Shown: positions 62,815-64,000 of the stretch, in pieces
How the letters are laid out: each line of letters opens with the position of its first letter
Numbering within the stretch: the first letter of the stretch is position 1
From: Desulfobulbaceae bacterium
GTDB lineage: Bacteria; Desulfobacterota; Desulfobulbia; Desulfobulbales; Desulfocapsaceae
Assembly: GCA_009773475.1 (NCBI GenBank)
Contig: WSXV01000007.1
Coordinates: forward strand, 62,764-126,763
DNA length: 64,000 nucleotides
Direction: 5' to 3'
Program-made: the position numbers and the translations under genes
The notes under the pieces: generated by a model
The model's input: only the letters and a program-made list of their open reading frames with translations
The model's database searches: none
Told to the model about the DNA's origin: nothing

Positions 62815-63388
62815 TTTTTTTCTCCTCCGTTGTAAAAAAATCAATAAGGTTGACAACCATCCGGTAATATGGATGGCGAGTTTCTTGGCCGACCCGGGGA
62901 CAAAATTGTTTGTACCAGGGGCGAAATAGTGTGGTTAAGAATTCTTCCTCTCCGGCAAGGTCATTTTCCTGGGCCAGGAGGGAAAGAAATTCGAGTTCGT
63001 GAATCAGATGGTCGGGCAGGTCGGCATCTTTTTCCATGGCAAAGCCTTTTGCCCGGTAGAAGCTCAGGGTCTTCAGGGCGAAAGCGCCCTGAAGGGATTT
63101 GTCCATGTACACCGAAGCATAGGGGGGGGCGACCACATGGGGAGCCCCATTGATAAAAAGACGGGTGTATTCAATCTGCAGCGCTTCAATGGGGTCGGGA
63201 GATTGTTCCAGCGCGACTTGGATTTCTTTGCCCTCCGCATTGGCACCCAGGGTCTCCACAAGATTGAAGAAGGCCTGAAAAAAATCCTCATTCATCCATT
63301 GAGGATCAGGGTACTGCATGCACCGGGCAAGGAAACGGTAGAAAAATGAGAGATCCTGGGAGGTGCTTGTTTCTGACATAAGAGGCAT
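62789..63388 (-). CDS. torD: TorD-family maturation chaperone
   Basis: The 199-residue helical protein has FFYRFLARCMQYPDP, EYTRLFINGAPHVVAPPYASVY and the later ELEFLSLLAQEND and FCPRV-type segments of the TorD/DmsD family. It binds the Tat signal of the molybdopterin subunit and holds it for cofactor insertion in the cytoplasm. Start at ATG 63388 (or 63379) is chosen because the longer GTG start at 63487 adds an unlikely tail; no strong ribosome site is visible. It is the first gene of the operon. Confidence 0.88.
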   Translation of the reverse strand: MPLMSETSTSQDLSFFYRFLARCMQYPDPQWMNEDFFQAFFNLVETLGANAEGKEIQVALEQSPDPIEALQIEYTRLFINGAPHVVAPPYASVYMDKSLQGAFALKTLSFYRAKGFAMEKDADLPDHLIHELEFLSLLAQENDLAGEEEFLTTLFRPWYKQFCPRVGQETRHPYYRMVVNLIDFFTTEEKKNGFQCNEA

Positions 63389-63600
63389 TGCCGAAAAAGA
63401 CTTTTTTCCCCGGCAAAGAAGAGATGAAATGCTAGAGAAAGAGAGAAACAACACGAAAGAAGACTCTTCCTTCAGCGTGTTCTCCACTGTTTAAATCATT
63501 ATCAGTGATCAAGAAAGGTCGAGCTGAGGGGGGTGCGAGCGAAGGATCTTGTCGCATTGAAGAGTTCTTTTCCTCAATTCTTTATGCGTGTGGAGTAAAC

Positions 63601-63635
63601 CCCGCTAACCCGATTTTGTCAAGGGAGTTAGCGGG
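63601..63635 (-). terminator. Hairpin after the activase gene
   Basis: CCCGCTAAC (63601-63609) pairs with GTTAGCGGG (63627-63635), 17-base loop, 76 bases beyond the end of the minus-strand activase gene. T-run is weak (GTTTA), so moderate only. Confidence 0.5.
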
Positions 63636-63711
63636 CTCAGCAGGGAGAACGAAATGAAAAATGTTTGAGAAAGGAGGCCGCTGATGGAGTTTGCCATGGG
63701 AGGTCTCATAA

Positions 63712-64000
63712 TTATTTTTTCTTGAGTAAACGAGTTGCCTCCCAGGCAGCGCCTATGGCGCCGATGAGCTGTGGCTCCTGCGGGACAATAAAATCAATAT
63801 TCAGCCTCTCCTCCAGCGCTTTTCTCAGAAAGCGGTTTTTTGCACCGCCCCCGGCGAACATGGCTGGCTGGACCACCCCGGTTCTCTTCATCATTCCGGC
63901 TGCGCGTTCGGCGATGGAATCATGGACGGCACGAGCCACGTTGGCCCGATCAGCGCCCCGGTGAAGCAGGGACACCACCTCGGACTCGGCGAATACCGTG
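63712..64000 (-). CDS. BcrA/BadF-type 2-hydroxyacyl-CoA dehydratase activator (C-terminal part; cut by window edge)
   Basis: The frame runs off the window end. The visible 95 residues hold TVFAESEVVSLL, MFAGGGAKNRFLRKALEERL and PQLIGAIGAAWEA. The first is the [4Fe-4S]-binding TVFAESEV stretch (its cysteine lies just beyond the window) and the second the ASKHA-fold ATP site. Such activators use ATP to drive one-electron reduction of dehydratases or benzoyl-CoA-type reductases. Here the partner is not in view. No start is visible. Confidence 0.85.
   Translation of the reverse strand, partial: TVFAESEVVSLLHRGADRANVARAVHDSIAERAAGMMKRTGVVQPAMFAGGGAKNRFLRKALEERLNIDFIVPQEPQLIGAIGAAWEATRLLKKK

Overview
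The window looks like a piece of the chromosome of an anaerobic, sulfur-metabolising Desulfobacterota bacterium, most likely Desulfobulbales-like. This rests on gene content, not on a search: an Hcp plus small siroheme sulfite reductase cluster with HcpR-type palindromes, a periplasmic polysulfide/thiosulfate-type molybdoenzyme, a 2-hydroxyacyl-CoA dehydratase-type activase, a CoA-transferase/GNAT fusion, very many hybrid histidine kinases, and moderate GC. No rRNA, tRNA, CRISPR array, phage or transposase gene was seen.

Layout. 1-4.1 kb: CoA-transferase/GNAT fusion, Mrp-type P-loop scaffold, cysteine-cluster protein. 4.4-10 kb: CheB-CheR-PAS fusion and a PAS hybrid kinase. 10.3-15.3 kb: nitrosative-stress/nitrogen-oxide cluster (ferredoxin-like protein, zinc-ribbon protein, siroheme reductase, Hcp, divergent nitroreductase) with two HcpR/FNR-type sites. 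16-22.6 kb: CusCBA/CzcCBA-type RND metal efflux operon with a small His/Cys-rich secreted protein. 22.7-29.4 kb: arsenic/thiol island made of two ArsR-controlled units: (i) ArsR, ArsP-type permease, two mini-thioredoxins, DUF2703, DGC-domain and BFD-like small Fe-S proteins, exported thioredoxin and CcdA; (ii) ArsR, Acr3, ArsC. 29.6-38.1 kb: PhnD-GAF-HD-GYP-GGDEF sensor fusion, methyltransferase, MscL, and a two-gene response regulator/double HD-GYP kinase operon. 38.9-43.6 kb: lytic transglycosylase, cobalamin riboswitch with terminator, BtuB-type receptor and BtuF-type binding protein. 43.6-45.6 kb: DEAD-box helicase between two inverted copies of a MITE-like repeat. 45.6-57.8 kb: three large sensor kinases, one response regulator and two periplasmic binding proteins without any transporter. 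57.9-59.2 kb: TIGR03790 protein. 59.5-63.5 kb: TorD chaperone, Tat-exported molybdopterin subunit and four-cluster Fe-S subunit without a membrane anchor. The window ends inside a BcrA/BadF-type activase.

Working together: the middle of the window is a metal/metalloid defence zone (RND efflux, two arsenic units and thiol-redox carriers spanning cytoplasm and periplasm), flanked by redox-stress genes on one side and by an unusually dense signalling zone on the other. The binding proteins beside the kinases most likely present ligands to the kinases instead of feeding ABC transporters. Three families of short dispersed repeats lie between genes.
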